From Paraburkholderia phytofirmans PsJN (GTDB lineage Bacteria > Pseudomonadota > Gammaproteobacteria > Burkholderiales > Burkholderiaceae), in NCBI RefSeq assembly GCF_000020125.1, contig NC_010676.1, positions 2,728,001 to 2,792,000 of the forward strand: a stretch of 64,000 nt of DNA. The letters run 5' to 3'. Shown here in pieces: positions 53,706 through 63,369 of this stretch (position 1 is the first letter of the stretch; each line of letters begins with the position of its first letter). The translations under genes and the position numbers were made by a program. The notes under the pieces are model-generated. The model did not search any database. It saw only the letters and a program-made list of their open reading frames with translations, and had not been told where the DNA came from.

Positions 53706-55229
53706 CTAGCGCGCCGGCGAGGGTTCGACGGGCGTGTGCACCAGTTCAAGCTCGATATCTCGCGCAGACGCACGTCCGACCGCTGTGCGTGTCCGACGAT
53801 CCCGTTCCGACGGCGCTTTCGGATCGAAGACCTTCGGCCGCGGGACGGGAATGCCCTCGCGACCAAACGCATCCAGCAGCGCTTCTGCACGCCGTTGCAC
53901 GCGTCCGATCGAGCGCGCACTGAAACCCTGCTCCCGCATCGCGCTGGCGAGCACAGCCAGATGCAGCACCTTGTCTTCATCGAAGACACTCGACCGTCGA
54001 AGCCCATGGCCGCTTTCGCGCGCATTCGTGCCCGCAGGTGTCGCGTCTGCTCCTGCTGCGCGTTCGGCTTCTGACACAGATTGCGCCGCCGTACGCTCCC
54101 GTCCCATCACATCTACCTGCCAAGTGTTCCGGTGCACATCACGCTCGTCTTCACCGACCACTACACCGTGCTCGTTCAGGATCGGTACCTTGACCGTGAC
54201 GAGCCGTCGCCCCAGGTTTTCAAGTGCGACCTGCTGCCCGGGCTGCGCGCCCGATTCGCGCATCGCGCGTTCGAGATCTACACCCCAGACGACGTGATCC
54301 GCGCCTGTCGCATCGCGGAACACGACGTAGTACGACTCGCTGCGCGCAGGATTATTCTGATACGGCGCACCACCGTGCTCGCGCAGCTCGCCCGTATATC
54401 GCCTCGGTGTATCGGCTTCATCGCCTGCTGCCGGCTGTCGCTTCGCGTCATGAGGCTCAACCCGCTGAGCATCACGTCGCAGGGCTGCGGGTGAGGCGCC
54501 ATCGTCCACACCCGTCGGTACGGCGGCCGGCGCGGGTGCAGACGTTGCACGACTGCGCTCTGCTACATCTATCGTCGAACCGGCCGCACGCAATGACGCA
54601 TCCGCTTCGATCCGGTTATTCAGACGCCCCTGCCGCGCATCGGCCAGACGCGCCAGATCGGCGGCCTTTGGCTCATACCCGCTGACCTCGATGCCCATCA
54701 ACGATCCCTGCAGCCATACTTGGCTGCGGAACGCCTCGTGGCCGGACACGCGAATACGACGCCACGGTTTCGACGCCGCCATGTCGACCATCGACTCCAC
54801 CACGTCCGGCCGGTTGTGTTCGGTGACAAGGTACGGTCCGATATCCTCGAACGCGAGCTGATACGGCGCATCCTTCAGGAAATACTGGTTACCGGCCCGC
54901 AGGTAGCGTTTGCGTACGCGCTCCGGCGGCTGGTCAAGCGGCGCGCGAACAGCAGCGGGATCTTCCTGTCCGGTTGGCCCGTCGCCGGTTGCACGGGATG
55001 CAGACCGATGTGACACACCCGCATCGTCCCGGATGGCCTGATCACGCAGACGCGCCCGTGCCGCGTCAAACTCACGCCAGCGCCGGGCCGACACAGCATC
55101 CATGGCCGCCGCGTCGAGGCGACTGGTATCGCCATCACCTTTGGTGTGTTCAACGGATGGCGAATGTCCAAGAATATCCTGCTCGATCACATTAACGAGC
55201 GGCGTGGCAGGCGACAGGGTTTCAGACAT
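53706..55229 (-). CDS. LPD7-domain conjugation protein
   Basis: 507 aa. Residues about 105-185 show the LPD7 pattern seen in large relaxases (RYLRAGNQYFLKDA, YQLAFEDIGPYLVTEHNRPD, HEAFRSQVWLQGSLMGI). A second conserved block (SYYVVFRDATGADHVVWGVD) lies in the C-terminal half. The rest is polar and probably disordered. LPD domains are usually fused to relaxase or primase proteins; here it is a free-standing gene between primase and MobC, so it probably accompanies the relaxosome. Confidence 0.75.
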   Translation of the reverse strand: MSETLSPATPLVNVIEQDILGHSPSVEHTKGDGDTSRLDAAAMDAVSARRWREFDAARARLRDQAIRDDAGVSHRSASRATGDGPTGQEDPAAVRAPLDQPPERVRKRYLRAGNQYFLKDAPYQLAFEDIGPYLVTEHNRPDVVESMVDMAASKPWRRIRVSGHEAFRSQVWLQGSLMGIEVSGYEPKAADLARLADARQGRLNNRIEADASLRAAGSTIDVAERSRATSAPAPAAVPTGVDDGASPAALRRDAQRVEPHDAKRQPAAGDEADTPRRYTGELREHGGAPYQNNPARSESYYVVFRDATGADHVVWGVDLERAMRESGAQPGQQVALENLGRRLVTVKVPILNEHGVVVGEDERDVHRNTWQVDVMGRERTAAQSVSEAERAAGADATPAGTNARESGHGLRRSSVFDEDKVLHLAVLASAMREQGFSARSIGRVQRRAEALLDAFGREGIPVPRPKVFDPKAPSERDRRTRTAVGRASARDIELELVHTPVEPSPAR

Positions 55230-55280
55230 GGTGGAACTCCTTTCTGATCGGTCATGCTTCCAGGCAACACATCTTTTGCT

Positions 55281-57146
55281 CTAGCGATCCGGCCCAGGCG
55301 GATCCTGCGATACCGACCGCTCCTTCGACTGCTCGAGCGCCGCTGTACGTGCTTCGCGTATCCGGGCCCATGAACGTGCCTGCAACTGGTCGAGCATCCC
55401 GTCGAGGTTCGGACTGAAATTCAGTTCACGGGCGGACTTCTTGAGCGAGCCCACCGTGCGGTCGAGCAGGTCACGCGCGCGATCCCACGGATAGACCCTG
55501 GGCCGATCGCCTTCGTAGCCGACCTGCAGTTCCGATCCGTTCAAGCGTGCGTTCTCATCCATCCACCGCAGCCGCTCCGAGACGAATTCCATCTGCGTCT
55601 TCGGATGGAAAACGACGCTGCGCGTCGCCACCTCCTGAATCAGGTAGTGCTCCGTATTGAATACCTCGCCGCGGTAGGGGCCGCCGTTCTCGCGCGGTGT
55701 CCCCATGCGTAGTGGCGAACCGAACCGATGTTCGGCCAGCGCCCTTACTTCACTGGGCACTTCCGCTACGGCGAACAACGGTTCGCCAACTGGCGGACGC
55801 GTCGGCGCGAAGCGCCTCGGCTCAGCAGCCGGCGTATCCCCCGCGGGGCCGGCCGTAGACCGGTCCCCCGTCGGTTGTGCCTCTGCCGATGTCATCACCG
55901 GCTCAGGTGCTTCCGACGGAGTGGTCGGCTTCGGTGCGCCGCGCTTCAACGTGCGACGACGCGGCGTGTCGTCTACGGCATTGACGATTTTTTCCTTCAC
56001 GTTGCCCATCATGTCCTCCATCGGTTCATCCGACTCCCTGCCGTTTGACCGGCCATTTACCATGCCCGCTGGCAATCCGGTACGCTCAACGACCGGCATG
56101 ACATCGCGGCCCACGACTTCGCCCAGGTGCTCGCCCACACGGGCAAACCCGGACAGCACCGCCATGTCGTTGAAATCGGATGGCGCCTTGTCGTCAATTC
56201 GCGCGTCGGCAGCGAATACGGGCAAGACCATGCGCGCGCGGGATGCGTCCGCGGCCTGTCTGGACTTGATCTCACCCGGCCCCAGCTCACCCAGCACGAC
56301 GATGTCCGCGTCCGGGAACTGCTTTCGCAAGGATTCCGCGACAGGCGGCAGATTGCCGCTCGACAGCGCCGCCAGCGCTACCCATCCCGTTGCGCAATGC
56401 GCCGAGAGCATCGTGGCCATGCCCTCGCCGATCAGGATCGGCGTCGCCTGGCCGTCGGCGACGGGCGCAGCTCCAGCCATCCAGTACCCGCCTTTCTTGA
56501 CGCCCCCGGCCAGCGACGACTTGTTGCCCGCTTCGTCAATCAGCTCGAGCGTCGAGATGGCACGATCGATCCAGACCGGCACGACCAGCACGCGCCCAGA
56601 AAGCGGTCGCCCTTCGCTCGCCGGGGCATAGCCCAGCAACGCACGCAGTTCGGGCGCTTCCAGTTCGCGCAGCGCCGGCACGGAATCGAGACCCTTGCGC
56701 ACGAGATAAGGATGCGCAGGCCCAACAGGTCGCGCCCATTGCCAGATTTCCTGCGCCTCACGAGCAGCAGCGGCATGTCGCGCCTGCTGGCGCGCCGCTT
56801 CCCGATTGCGACGTTCGAGCACGTCGGGAGACGGCACGAGCGCGGTCGCCAGCCGGTCCGGGTAGTGCCCGCGTCTCAGGTCAAACCCATGCTCTCGCGC
56901 GAGCCAGAAGAGCGAAGCGAGCGTCTTGCCGCCCGACTCCTTCACCGAGCACCAGGTCGTGCGCGCAGCCCTCTCGTCATAGTTGCCGGCTGTGCGACTC
57001 CATTCGTCCCAGATCTCGAAGCCCGCGTCACCCAAGCCGTGCTTCAGTGCAAACGCCATGTCGACCCACGTGCCGTAGTCCTCTGCCGGAATCAAAGCAA
57101 GGGCTGCCCGGACACGGGCGGTTTCGTCCGTCTGCGGCATACTCAT
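55281..57146 (-). CDS. PriCT-2/TOPRIM primase-like protein (TraC type)
   Basis: 621 aa. The N-terminus is a PriCT-2-like domain (VRAALALIPAEDYGTWVDMA, IWDEWSRTAGNYDE). The TOPRIM-like centre has PILIGEGMATMLSAH with the conserved Glu, but the second motif reads IVVLGELGPGE where most TOPRIM domains have DxD. The C-terminal 250 residues hold a repeated conserved block (NTEHYLIQEVATRSVVFHP). It would prime the complementary strand in the recipient or be a sensor derivative. It starts 4 bp inside the coupling protein gene. Confidence 0.78.
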   Translation of the reverse strand: MSMPQTDETARVRAALALIPAEDYGTWVDMAFALKHGLGDAGFEIWDEWSRTAGNYDERAARTTWCSVKESGGKTLASLFWLAREHGFDLRRGHYPDRLATALVPSPDVLERRNREAARQQARHAAAAREAQEIWQWARPVGPAHPYLVRKGLDSVPALRELEAPELRALLGYAPASEGRPLSGRVLVVPVWIDRAISTLELIDEAGNKSSLAGGVKKGGYWMAGAAPVADGQATPILIGEGMATMLSAHCATGWVALAALSSGNLPPVAESLRKQFPDADIVVLGELGPGEIKSRQAADASRARMVLPVFAADARIDDKAPSDFNDMAVLSGFARVGEHLGEVVGRDVMPVVERTGLPAGMVNGRSNGRESDEPMEDMMGNVKEKIVNAVDDTPRRRTLKRGAPKPTTPSEAPEPVMTSAEAQPTGDRSTAGPAGDTPAAEPRRFAPTRPPVGEPLFAVAEVPSEVRALAEHRFGSPLRMGTPRENGGPYRGEVFNTEHYLIQEVATRSVVFHPKTQMEFVSERLRWMDENARLNGSELQVGYEGDRPRVYPWDRARDLLDRTVGSLKKSARELNFSPNLDGMLDQLQARSWARIREARTAALEQSKERSVSQDPPGPDR

Positions 57147-58894
57147 CGCCTTGCTCCCTTAATCGATGCCTTGTTCGTTCCGGCACGAGTCCCCTGACCG
57201 CGCCGCTCACGTGCTGACTTTGGCGGCACCAGCTCCGCGACGTCGAGGTCTGCGACCGACAGTCGGCGTGTCGCCTGTCCGATATGCCTGGCCGGAACGC
57301 CCAGCAGCATGAAGTGCCGTTCAACGTATGCCGCGACCTCGTCCTCACTGAGGTCGGCAAGGCGCGGCGGCAGATCGCGCGGGTCCCAGGCCTGCAGCAC
57401 CTCCAGATACTCAGCCGACAGATGAAGGAGACCCGCGCATTCCGGATCGATCTCGTCGGACTCGACCTCGTCGGACTCGACCTCGCGCAAACGCCGTTCG
57501 ATCTGTGCCGTGAAGCGGGCCAGATCCATGGCCGGCACCGATGGTGCAATCGAGACCCGCGAAGCAAACACCGGATCGCGCCAGTAGCAGATCCGGTCGG
57601 CGAGAATCGGCTTCGTGTTCTCCAGCACGATGATTTCCTTGTCACGCCCCAGTTCCTTGAGTTCCTGCGGCAGCAGCAGCGGGCGACGTTGCTCGGACAT
57701 GCTCTCGCTCGATCCGCCCCGGCCGCCGAACATCGTGTTCGGGCGACTGACGCTGCGCGACTGGTCAGTAAAGGTGCCGAGCATCTCCGAGTAGTCGTTC
57801 GCGTCCTTCTGCTCACGCGGCGCATAGAGGATCTGCATCGCGTGGTTCGTGAGGAAGGTACGTGCATCGGACCGGCCGTAGACCGACTCGAGTTGCGCAA
57901 TCGACTGCACGACAGAGAGCAGACGCAGGTTGTAGCCCGCCATGTAGGCCACGGCGCGCGCGATGATATGGATCTTGCCGATTGCCGTCATCTCGTCGAG
58001 CAACAGCAGGCACTGGAACCGCAGGGTTGGATCTGCCTCCGGCAACTGTTTTGTGTTCAGGTTGACGAGCTGCGAGAACACGAGGTTGACGAGCAGTGCC
58101 GCTTCCGACAGGTGATCGGGCGTGATTCCGATATAGACCGACATGCGACGCCGACGCACGTCGCGCAGATCAAAATCGTTAGCGCTCGTCGCCGCGTCGA
58201 CGATGGGGTTTGCCCAGATCGTGAGCGGTGCGTGGAATGTCGCAAGAATGCTCGCCAGCACCTTGTCGTCGTTGGACAGGAAACGGTTCAGCGCATCGAC
58301 GCATGCGCCGCTCAGCAGAGCGCGATGCTGGACGAGTGCGCGCTGCAGGTACGCCTTGACCGGCATGCCGTGGCCCGACGACTGCCGCAACACCTCGCCC
58401 ATCGTGACGGGGTAGTCAGGGATGGATTCGCCCCTGCCCGTGCGCCGCGCGTCACGCCACTCACTGAGCAGCAGGACGATGCCGAGAAACAGGTTACGTG
58501 CCTGGTCCTTCCAGAAGTCATCGTGGCCATTTGGCGGATAGAGGGCGTAGCCGATCGCCAGAATGTCGCCTACGCGGAATAGTCCATCCGAAATGGATGA
58601 CAGCGGATTGAACCGGTGCGTGCGGCCATCTTCCGCAAACGGGTCGAAGAGATAGACCTCCTGCCCGTGTGCAAGCCGGAAGCCCGCGGTAATCGCGTAG
58701 TTCTCGCGCTTGATGTCGAGGACCACAACCGAATCCGGGTAACTCAACAGGTTCGGGATCACGATGCTGACCCCCTTGCCCGAGCGCGCGGGCGCGGCGA
58801 GCAGCACGAACTGCTGCCCGGTAAAGCGCAGATAGCGCCCCCGCCATATCCCGACGACGATAGCCGGCGCATCAATCAGTGCGGGCGCATTCAT
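57143..58894 (-). CDS. VirD4/TraG coupling ATPase, cytoplasmic part
   Basis: 583 aa from ATG 58894, which overlaps the stop of the upstream ORF by 4 bp. Walker A APARSGKGVS is near residues 33-42 and Walker B LLLDEMTAIG in the middle; VVVLDIKRENY and WKDQARNLF are typical of TraG/VirD4. The two membrane helices and the GSARFASEAEI segment that normally begin this protein are encoded by the separate ORF upstream. It pumps the relaxase-DNA complex into the secretion channel. In this sequence the coupling protein is thus in two pieces, either naturally or through a frameshift. Confidence 0.85.
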   Translation of the reverse strand: MNAPALIDAPAIVVGIWRGRYLRFTGQQFVLLAAPARSGKGVSIVIPNLLSYPDSVVVLDIKRENYAITAGFRLAHGQEVYLFDPFAEDGRTHRFNPLSSISDGLFRVGDILAIGYALYPPNGHDDFWKDQARNLFLGIVLLLSEWRDARRTGRGESIPDYPVTMGEVLRQSSGHGMPVKAYLQRALVQHRALLSGACVDALNRFLSNDDKVLASILATFHAPLTIWANPIVDAATSANDFDLRDVRRRRMSVYIGITPDHLSEAALLVNLVFSQLVNLNTKQLPEADPTLRFQCLLLLDEMTAIGKIHIIARAVAYMAGYNLRLLSVVQSIAQLESVYGRSDARTFLTNHAMQILYAPREQKDANDYSEMLGTFTDQSRSVSRPNTMFGGRGGSSESMSEQRRPLLLPQELKELGRDKEIIVLENTKPILADRICYWRDPVFASRVSIAPSVPAMDLARFTAQIERRLREVESDEVESDEIDPECAGLLHLSAEYLEVLQAWDPRDLPPRLADLSEDEVAAYVERHFMLLGVPARHIGQATRRLSVADLDVAELVPPKSARERRGQGTRAGTNKASIKGARR

Positions 58895-59295
58895 AGCAAC
58901 CCCGCCGCACGGATTTCCGCTTCGCTGGCGAACCGGGCACTGCCGTAGAGACGCCGCCGCCCGGACCGCTCCCATAGCGAATACAGTCCCATCGCAGGAC
59001 AACCTACCGCGACGAGAACACCCAGCAGAGCCGCGCCAGCGAGGTGCCGGCCGCCGTGCGGCATCAAGCCGTCATGCCAGGCCAGCAGCAGCGCATCGGG
59101 CCAGCCCCATAGGCCCGCACGGAACGGGTTCAGCCGCAGGCTCGCGTACAGGAAAAATGATGCAACCCACGACGAGGCCAGCACCGCCCCCGTGACAATC
59201 ACCAGAATGGCGAGCGTGACCAAGGCGGCACGCACATGATGTGCTGCCGGATCAGCGGTGGTGGAAGGAATCGATGATCGGCGGTTTGTGTCCAT
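58891..59295 (-). CDS. N-terminal membrane part of the VirD4/TraG coupling protein
   Basis: 134 aa. It has two transmembrane segments (LVTLAILVIVTGAVLASSWV; HLAGAALLGVLVAVGCPAMG) and ends RLYGSARFASEAEIRAAGLL, the sequence that in other coupling proteins leads straight into the DAPAIVVG segment of the ATPase. The stop TGA overlaps the next ATG. A change of one base in frame would fuse the two ORFs into one protein of about 718 aa. Confidence 0.82.
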   Translation of the reverse strand: MDTNRRSSIPSTTADPAAHHVRAALVTLAILVIVTGAVLASSWVASFFLYASLRLNPFRAGLWGWPDALLLAWHDGLMPHGGRHLAGAALLGVLVAVGCPAMGLYSLWERSGRRRLYGSARFASEAEIRAAGLL

Positions 59296-59302
59296 GCAGG
59301 CC

Positions 59303-60421
59303 TCACGAAAACGTCGTGCGCGCGCGGCGCACCGGATCGAACCAGATTTCTGTCATGCCCCAGCGCTTGCCGATCTGTTCGCCCGCCGCGTCGTAAAGCG
59401 GATATGCCTCCATGTGGGCGACCACGTCGATCGTCAGGGCGAGCAGGCGTTTCAGTGCGGCATCGTCGTAGGCAGCAGCTTCAGGATGCTCTTTCGCCAT
59501 CAGCGCAAAGCGCTCGATTGCAACGGTCGCGCTTGATGCGTGATAGCTTGTGATCGAGCCGACGTGGCCGGTCGTCAGCAGCTTCAGAAAGTCATAGGCT
59601 TCGGCGCCGCGCAGTTCGGCGAGCAGCACGCGGTCGGGCCGCATGCGCATCGTGCTCGCGATCAGATCGGCCGGCGTCACACGCGCCTGTCCGTGACCGC
59701 CCTTGCTGTACAGCAGGTGCACACAGTTTTCGATATGCCGGATGAAGAGTTCGCGGACATCCTCGATCGTCACAATCCGCTCGGTCGACGGAATCGACCG
59801 GCAAAGCGTCTTCATAAAACTGGTCTTGCCCGACCCCGTATTGCCGACGATCACGATGTTCAGGCGGCCGGTCACGGCCTGCTCGAAGAAGGCGCACCAG
59901 TACCGCTCTTCGAGGCACCGCACGAGCCTCCGATCTGTCGGGCGCAGCGTCGGCAACGCGGCGTCAAGTCCATCCGGACGGTGCCACAGAGTGTCGTCGA
60001 ACAGCCCTTCGTCACGGTACGCGTCGAGGCTCTTTTCGCGGGCAGAAGGCCGGCGGATCGTCACGGAAACTGTGCGCGGCGGCACGACGGGCGGCACCAC
60101 GATCTGGATGCGCGCGTCTCCGGGCAGTAACGCGGAGAGCACCGGATGCTGTGCTGATACCTCCTGGTTGGTCAGCGTCGCAACCGCCACCGCGAATGAC
60201 ATCAGGCGCTCATAATCGAGGTCGTCGTAGTCGTGACCATGCCAGCCAAGATGTGTTTCGGTGAGCACGCGCTGCGGCCGGTTGATGACGAGTTCAGTCA
60301 CATCCGCATCGTCGAGCAGCGGCGCGAACGGCCGCATCAGCTCGCGAACCGACGCATCGTCGGGAAGCCGCGCAAGCACGGTGTCGACAGATCGCTCCTG
60401 CATGTCGGGGCGGACAATCAT
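59303..60421 (-). CDS. virB11: VirB11 traffic ATPase
   Basis: 372 aa. Walker A GNTGSGKTS lies near residue 195, the Asp box IVTIEDVRELF follows, then MRPDRVLLAELRGAEAYDFL (Walker B) and TGHVGSITSYHA (His box), the four motifs of VirB11. It forms a hexamer on the inner membrane that drives substrate transfer and pilus assembly. It overlaps the VirB10 stop by 4 bp and is followed by the coupling protein. Confidence 0.93.
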   Translation of the reverse strand: MIVRPDMQERSVDTVLARLPDDASVRELMRPFAPLLDDADVTELVINRPQRVLTETHLGWHGHDYDDLDYERLMSFAVAVATLTNQEVSAQHPVLSALLPGDARIQIVVPPVVPPRTVSVTIRRPSAREKSLDAYRDEGLFDDTLWHRPDGLDAALPTLRPTDRRLVRCLEERYWCAFFEQAVTGRLNIVIVGNTGSGKTSFMKTLCRSIPSTERIVTIEDVRELFIRHIENCVHLLYSKGGHGQARVTPADLIASTMRMRPDRVLLAELRGAEAYDFLKLLTTGHVGSITSYHASSATVAIERFALMAKEHPEAAAYDDAALKRLLALTIDVVAHMEAYPLYDAAGEQIGKRWGMTEIWFDPVRRARTTFS

Positions 60422-61662
60422 GGCGCGCGCTCCGGCTGCAATGCATAGACCGTTCCGAAATCGAGATCGCGCGCGACGACGATCGTGAATTCCGCGCCCT
60501 GGTTCTGTGTCAGCGTCGGCGGAATATTGATCGTGCTGTCGAGCACCCGCGTCGCCATGTCGTTACCCTGCTGCTGCGTGTTCTCGTAGACGACGGACCC
60601 GTTGCTGTTACCGCCTCGCGTGGCGAGATACCCGATCGCGTCCTGGGTGATGCCGAGCAGCATCGCGGCGCCGATGCGCTGCCCCCAGTGGTTGTCGACA
60701 TAGCCATCGATCCCCATGCGGCCGAGCGCGTCCGCTGCCGGAGAATCGATCTCGACGGTCACGCCGTGGGGCGTCTCGATACGGGCCGCGAGGATGAACG
60801 TCCGCTTCTGGCCGGGCGACAGGTTCGAACGATACTGGCTGTCGATCTGCGATCCACGCTCGATCAGCACGACCCGCCCGTCATCGGAATAGACGTTCTT
60901 CGTCACCGTGCAGGTCGACAGCCCCGCTTCCGTCGAATCGAACGCCGTGTCGCCTGCGCAATCGATCTTGGCTCCCTGCGCGAGCACCAGGCTGCGGTCA
61001 CCGATCGTGCCGGCATGCACCCGCGGCGTGGCGGTCGGGGTCAACGCCTGGTCAAGTGCCCCGATCCCGCCTTGGCCCGGCGTCGTCAACGGCCGGCCGG
61101 ATACCGATGCCGCGACCGAAGAAGCTGCGTCCACGACGTTGCCTGGAACGCCCCCGGCAGCAAGCCCGTCCGCCAGGCCTTCCCTCCGGCCACTGGCGCC
61201 GGGCGTATTACCGACCGCAAGTAACGGCGCATCGTAGTAACTCCGGACCAACGCCGGATGCTGGACCGCGACAGGCGGACGGGCGACAACCGGGCCCGAG
61301 ACCGCGGCAGGCGCAATTGTTGCGACCGGTCTGGACGCCGCGCTCGCGGCCACCGGCGCGTCCCTGAAAACGCGTCCCTGCGTCGCGGTATCCTGCACCG
61401 CATCGCGGTGCGCTTTCGCCTCCGCGTCGTGACGTGCGAGGAACGTGTGAACCGTCCAGACCGCACCAGCGCCGGCCACGAGAACAACCACCAGCGGTGT
61501 CAGCCACCAGGCGCGCGGGCGCGTGCCCCCGTACTGCCCGAGTGCAGGCATGCCCCGATCAAGCGGCTCCGCGGACCAGTTGATGCCATTCGGGCTAGCG
61601 CCATCCGGACGACGGTCGGACGGATCATCCGGTTCGATCGTGTTGCGGATGTCGTCACTCAT
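60418..61662 (-). CDS. virB10: VirB10 outer/inner membrane channel protein
   Basis: 414 aa from ATG 61662 (MSDDIRN); an ATG at 61683 is in the VirB9 coding region. A short cytoplasmic N-terminus, one transmembrane helix (WWLTPLVVVLVAGAGAVW), a proline-rich linker and the C-terminal TrbI/VirB10 domain (LVLAQGAKIDCAGDTAFDS, TCTVTKNVYSDDGRVVLIERGS, GTVYAL near the end). It spans both membranes and forms the outer-membrane core with VirB7 and VirB9. It overlaps VirB9 by 8 bp and VirB11 by 4 bp. Confidence 0.92.
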   Translation of the reverse strand: MSDDIRNTIEPDDPSDRRPDGASPNGINWSAEPLDRGMPALGQYGGTRPRAWWLTPLVVVLVAGAGAVWTVHTFLARHDAEAKAHRDAVQDTATQGRVFRDAPVAASAASRPVATIAPAAVSGPVVARPPVAVQHPALVRSYYDAPLLAVGNTPGASGRREGLADGLAAGGVPGNVVDAASSVAASVSGRPLTTPGQGGIGALDQALTPTATPRVHAGTIGDRSLVLAQGAKIDCAGDTAFDSTEAGLSTCTVTKNVYSDDGRVVLIERGSQIDSQYRSNLSPGQKRTFILAARIETPHGVTVEIDSPAADALGRMGIDGYVDNHWGQRIGAAMLLGITQDAIGYLATRGGNSNGSVVYENTQQQGNDMATRVLDSTINIPPTLTQNQGAEFTIVVARDLDFGTVYALQPERAP

Positions 61663-62485
61663 GATCCAGACTCCGCAAAACACGCCTCACACCATAGACC
61701 GTCGTGCCGTCACTGGGCGGCACACCGTCCATGTCGTATGCGTCATTCCAGATGCCAACAACCTCATCGCCGAGCCGCAATACGAAGCGCTTCGCCACCT
61801 CGTGAACGACGATCGTGCCGTCCTCCATGTGCTTGTCGACCACGCTTTCGGTACCGTCATCCGCCACCCGGAAGATCGCCGGGATGCGCCGGTTGGCAGG
61901 AATGCGGATCCAGGTGAACCGCCCGTCATCCCACGCCGCGATCGGCGCAATATCGTCCGAATGCGGCATGACCTGCATCGAGTACCGGGTGTTGCGCACC
62001 ACCGACGGCTGGGCAAGACGCTGCGCCACCAGCGCCGCATCGGTTTCGGCATGGGTCTGAGCCTTGAGCTCGTCCGGATAGACGAACGTCACCCGATATA
62101 TCTCGTCGCCGTTGCCGAATTTCGCCTTCAGGGGCAGCACCACCAGGTCGAAGCTGTAGCTGCGTTTGTCCGTACGGATCTCGAGATTCGAGTTGTGCGC
62201 GGCGAGCTGCGGTTTCAGGAAAACGTCGTGGTCACCCCTGTTCGCCACCACCTGCCAGCCATCGCGATCGCCGGGTGCGACTACCTGGATCTGCTCATGC
62301 GGGTCGAGGGCGATATGGGTGGCGAAGCCTCGCTGTGCATTGATGCGCACGACGGCGTCGGGCGCATATACGATCTGCCGCACCCGTGAGTCATCGGACC
62401 AGCCCGGCACGGTCCAGGACCGTGCGACCGGACTCAGCACCAGCAGACCCACAAGGCAGAGCACCGAAACACGGAGCGTTTTCAT
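61655..62485 (-). CDS. virB9: VirB9 core complex protein
   Basis: 276 aa. Signal peptide MKTLRVSVLCLVGLLVLSPV with cleavage expected after ARS or nearby. Typical VirB9/CagX segments follow: DSRVRQIVYAPDAVVRI, RGFATHIALDPHEQI, FLKPQLAAHNSNLEI and, at the end, TVYGVRRVL. It is secreted to the periplasm and pairs with VirB7 and VirB10 in the outer-membrane ring. The start overlaps VirB8 by 4 bp. Confidence 0.92.
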   Translation of the reverse strand: MKTLRVSVLCLVGLLVLSPVARSWTVPGWSDDSRVRQIVYAPDAVVRINAQRGFATHIALDPHEQIQVVAPGDRDGWQVVANRGDHDVFLKPQLAAHNSNLEIRTDKRSYSFDLVVLPLKAKFGNGDEIYRVTFVYPDELKAQTHAETDAALVAQRLAQPSVVRNTRYSMQVMPHSDDIAPIAAWDDGRFTWIRIPANRRIPAIFRVADDGTESVVDKHMEDGTIVVHEVAKRFVLRLGDEVVGIWNDAYDMDGVPPSDGTTVYGVRRVLRSLDHE

Positions 62486-63186
62486 GGCGCACCTCCCGCG
62501 CTCGACGATGATGCCGGCGGCGTATATTCAGGATCGCGGCTGTAAGCCGTCACCTTGAAGCCGAACGGATTCGCAACGGCCACGCTTTCGCGTGTGAAAA
62601 CCGGCGGCCGATAGGCGTAAGCCAGCGTGACGACGAAGCGCTGCGTCGGCTCGGCGTTCGCCTGACCGTTTTTGAATGTCGTGCGCTCGATATGCACAAC
62701 CGCGTGCCCGGGTTCATCGGGAGGCAGCGTCGTCGAAAGAATCCGCACGCGCCGCTCCGTGTTCGGGCCGAGCTGCCGGTCCAGCGCATCGGGGCCGCTG
62801 TAAGTGCCCCGGTAGTCGCGCGCGACCACGTCATCGCTCATGGCGAGCACGCTGTCGTAGTCCATCTGCAGCAGCCCCCAGTCATAGCGTTCACGCTCGC
62901 GCACGTATGCTTCAACCCAGTGCTTGTCCTGGATTTCCCTCGTATGCACGTGACGCGCGTCGAGCACATCGATCACCTGCGATTCGCCCGTCAGGCGATC
63001 GACCTCAATCGGCAAAGGCACCACCCGGTAGAACGGCACCATGACGGCGAGCGCCATCACACTGAGCACGGCCACACCAACCGCCCCGTACGCCACGTGC
63101 CAGGCCCGTCGCTCAGATTGCTCCTGCAGGTGTGTCAGTGACGCCTCAATGTCGAGCACGCGTCCATAGTCGTCACCGGTGCTCAT
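62482..63186 (-). CDS. virB8: VirB8 inner membrane assembly factor
   Basis: 234 aa. A cytoplasmic N-terminus, one transmembrane helix (AYGAVGVAVLSVMALAVMVP) and the periplasmic VirB8 fold (WVEAYVRERERYDWGLLQMD, YDSVLAMSDDVVARDY, AYAYRPPVF) appear in order. The C-terminal tail is proline/serine-rich. VirB8 nucleates the secretion machine. It overlaps virB7 and virB9 by 4 bp. Confidence 0.92.
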   Translation of the reverse strand: MSTGDDYGRVLDIEASLTHLQEQSERRAWHVAYGAVGVAVLSVMALAVMVPFYRVVPLPIEVDRLTGESQVIDVLDARHVHTREIQDKHWVEAYVRERERYDWGLLQMDYDSVLAMSDDVVARDYRGTYSGPDALDRQLGPNTERRVRILSTTLPPDEPGHAVVHIERTTFKNGQANAEPTQRFVVTLAYAYRPPVFTRESVAVANPFGFKVTAYSRDPEYTPPASSSSAGGAP

Positions 63187-63359
63187 GATGCGGCTCCGAC
63201 TGCCGACGCGGCGGACGGCAGCGGCGGCACGGGACGCTCGCGGTTGATCGGCACGCGATGCAAGCCATCCGGCAGGACAGGTTTAGGTGGACCCGACGCG
63301 CATCCACTGGTAAGGATGACGAAATTCATGAGAAGCAATGCAACCAGAAATCTTTTCAT
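63183..63359 (-). CDS. virB7: VirB7-like lipoprotein
   Basis: 58 aa, MKRFLVALLLMNFVILTSGC then a proline-rich tail. LTSGC is a lipobox, so the mature protein starts at Cys20 and is anchored in the outer membrane. Size, signal and position (before virB8-virB9-virB10) fit VirB7. The stop overlaps the VirB8 start by 4 bp. It begins 10 bp after virB5. Confidence 0.85.
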   Translation of the reverse strand: MKRFLVALLLMNFVILTSGCASGPPKPVLPDGLHRVPINRERPVPPLPSAASAVGAAS

Positions 63360-63369
63360 GATCGTCCCC

